Origin: Brevundimonas sp. SGAir0440
GTDB taxonomy: Bacteria; Pseudomonadota; Alphaproteobacteria; Caulobacterales; Caulobacteraceae
Assembly (NCBI RefSeq): GCF_005484585.1
Contig: NZ_CP039435.1
Span: 1,984,001-2,048,000 of the forward strand
Length of the DNA stretch: 64,000 bases
Reading direction: 5' to 3'
Part shown: positions 61,946 through 64,000 of the stretch, one piece after another
Numbering within the stretch: position 1 is the first letter of the stretch
Layout: each line of letters starts with the position of its first letter
The notes under the pieces: model-generated
The model's database searches: none
Told to the model about the DNA's origin: nothing
Seen by the model: the letters and a program-made list of their open reading frames with translations, nothing else
Program-made: the position numbers and the translations under genes

Positions 61946-61975
61946 GTCGGCGGAAAACGCTGATTCCCCGCCGAC
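61946..61975 (-). terminator. Possible terminator after eno
   Basis: GTCGGCGG and CCGCCGAC form a perfect 8-bp stem with a 14-base loop, 11 bases after the eno stop on the minus strand. Only TATCTT follows, so termination would be weak, which might allow read-through into ftsB. Confidence 0.4.
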
Positions 61976-61986
61976 AATTCCGATCT

Positions 61987-63297
<1,311 letters not shown>

Positions 63298-63353
63298 TCA
63301 GACGGTTTAGCCGCCTCCCCGCCAAACGCCAATGCCGACATCGTCGCCGAGCG

Positions 63354-63974
63354 TCAGGAACAGCCTTCGACCAGCTGGATCGAAGGATCGCCCGCATGGA
63401 CCATCATCACCTTGCCGTCGCTGCCGATCTCGTATCGAACGCCGCGCGCCGACGGATCGGTGACATAGGTCGTCGATCCGCCCTTCGACCAGACGAACAG
63501 ATCCTCGGCCGGCGCCTCCTGGTATTTGTGCGGCTGGGCGAAGACCGCGCCGCCATAGGCCTGCTTGATCGCCATGGCCGTATCGCCCACCCCGAACCCG
63601 CGATCGGTCTTGGTCGTCGCACCGCGCGCCAGGGTGATTCGCGTCAGCACGCCATTCTGGATCATCACCTGCACATCGGCCGGCGCCTTCGCGGGATGGA
63701 ACTGGTCACAGACTTCAGGCTCGGCGCCGCCGACGGCGTTCGGTTGAGAGTCCTCGCCCCAGACCTTCACCAGCTCGGCGCGCGTCATGCCGATTCGCAC
63801 CGGGCCCAGACCTTCGGCCGTCAACGCATTCGGATCGGCTGCGGGCCTAGCGGGCATCTCGTTCGAGGATGCGACGGGCGGTGCAACCGGCTCCGAGGCG
63901 CGCTCCTCTACGCGATTGCAGGCGGCGAGGGTCAGCAGCGCACAGGCGCTGACGGCGGTGAAACGAATCATCAT
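63354..63974 (-). CDS. Lipoprotein of unknown function
   Basis: A 206-residue predicted lipoprotein with lipobox LAAC in LLTLAACNRVEE. A disordered Pro/Ala-rich stretch (to about residue 50) leads into a domain with GPVRIGMTRAELVKVWGED and GVGDTAMAIKQAYGGAVFAQPHKYQE. These resemble two SmpA/BamE-like or 'GxxxGMTxxEV' half-repeats, each a strand followed by a helix. It ends with two cysteines apart (VCDQFHP and EGCS) that could pair. No named family is assigned. It precedes eno on the same strand. Confidence 0.7.
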   Translation of the reverse strand: MMIRFTAVSACALLTLAACNRVEERASEPVAPPVASSNEMPARPAADPNALTAEGLGPVRIGMTRAELVKVWGEDSQPNAVGGAEPEVCDQFHPAKAPADVQVMIQNGVLTRITLARGATTKTDRGFGVGDTAMAIKQAYGGAVFAQPHKYQEAPAEDLFVWSKGGSTTYVTDPSARGVRYEIGSDGKVMMVHAGDPSIQLVEGCS

Positions 63975-64000
63975 GCGGCGTCTCCAATGGAAGCTTCACC

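Overview
The window is ordinary chromosomal backbone from a high-GC alphaproteobacterium. It is most likely a Caulobacteraceae member such as Brevundimonas; that is inferred from gene content and order, not from a search. The pointers are the linked set rpoZ-rsh-pyrE-pdxJ-acpS-lepB-rnc-era-recO, an E1-beta subunit carrying its own lipoyl domain, a circularly permuted two-piece tmRNA whose encoded tag reads ANDNFAGEVALAA, and an alphaproteobacterial-type SspB beside it. About 66 protein genes, three tRNAs and one tmRNA fill the sequence. No gap without a gene exceeds about 200 bases, and I see no insertion sequence, prophage, integron or CRISPR array.

Layout. 1-4.8 kb: 3' part of parE, an FAD-linked oxidase and parC, so both topoisomerase IV subunits sit side by side. 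4.9-20.1 kb: a DipZ-like thiol-disulfide protein, then a long run on the minus strand from rpoZ through (p)ppGpp synthetase, a LOG-family protein, pyrE, pdxJ, acpS, lepB, rnc, era, a serine hydrolase and an NTF2-like protein to recO; folK, an NYN-domain protein, a uracil-DNA glycosylase, smpB and dapA follow. 20.2-34.2 kb: lytic transglycosylase, a TetR-led four-gene metal-chelate-type ABC importer, a membrane glycosyltransferase, two RNA methyltransferases, an MFS carrier, HrpB helicase and an amino-acid permease. 34.3-43.4 kb: tRNA-Leu, tRNA-Gln and tRNA-Pro, dps, a divergent ketol-acid reductoisomerase, thyA, folA, an old yellow enzyme and the Mrp/ApbC iron-sulfur carrier. 43.4-55.4 kb: miaA, ssrA (tmRNA), sspB, a RusA-like resolvase, a cyclophilin lipoprotein, fumC, small conserved proteins, a patatin lipoprotein and a PcrA/UvrD helicase. 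55.5-64 kb: the pyruvate dehydrogenase cluster pdhA-pdhB-(DUF5076)-pdhC-gpx-lpd, ftsB, enolase and a lipoprotein.

How the genes work together. Trans-translation is well represented: smpB, ssrA and sspB lie within 26 kb, the last two adjacent. Folate and thymidylate metabolism has folK, thyA and folA. Carbon flow runs from enolase through the whole pyruvate dehydrogenase complex to fumarase. Many neighbours overlap by one or four bases, which points to translational coupling. I found no clearly new multi-gene system. The best leads are the permuted ssrA locus with its duplicated 3' stem-loop, two divergent gene pairs whose ATG codons overlap within a single CATG, a palindrome over the putative pdhA promoter, a hairpin abutting the pyrE start, and the TetR-led importer operon.
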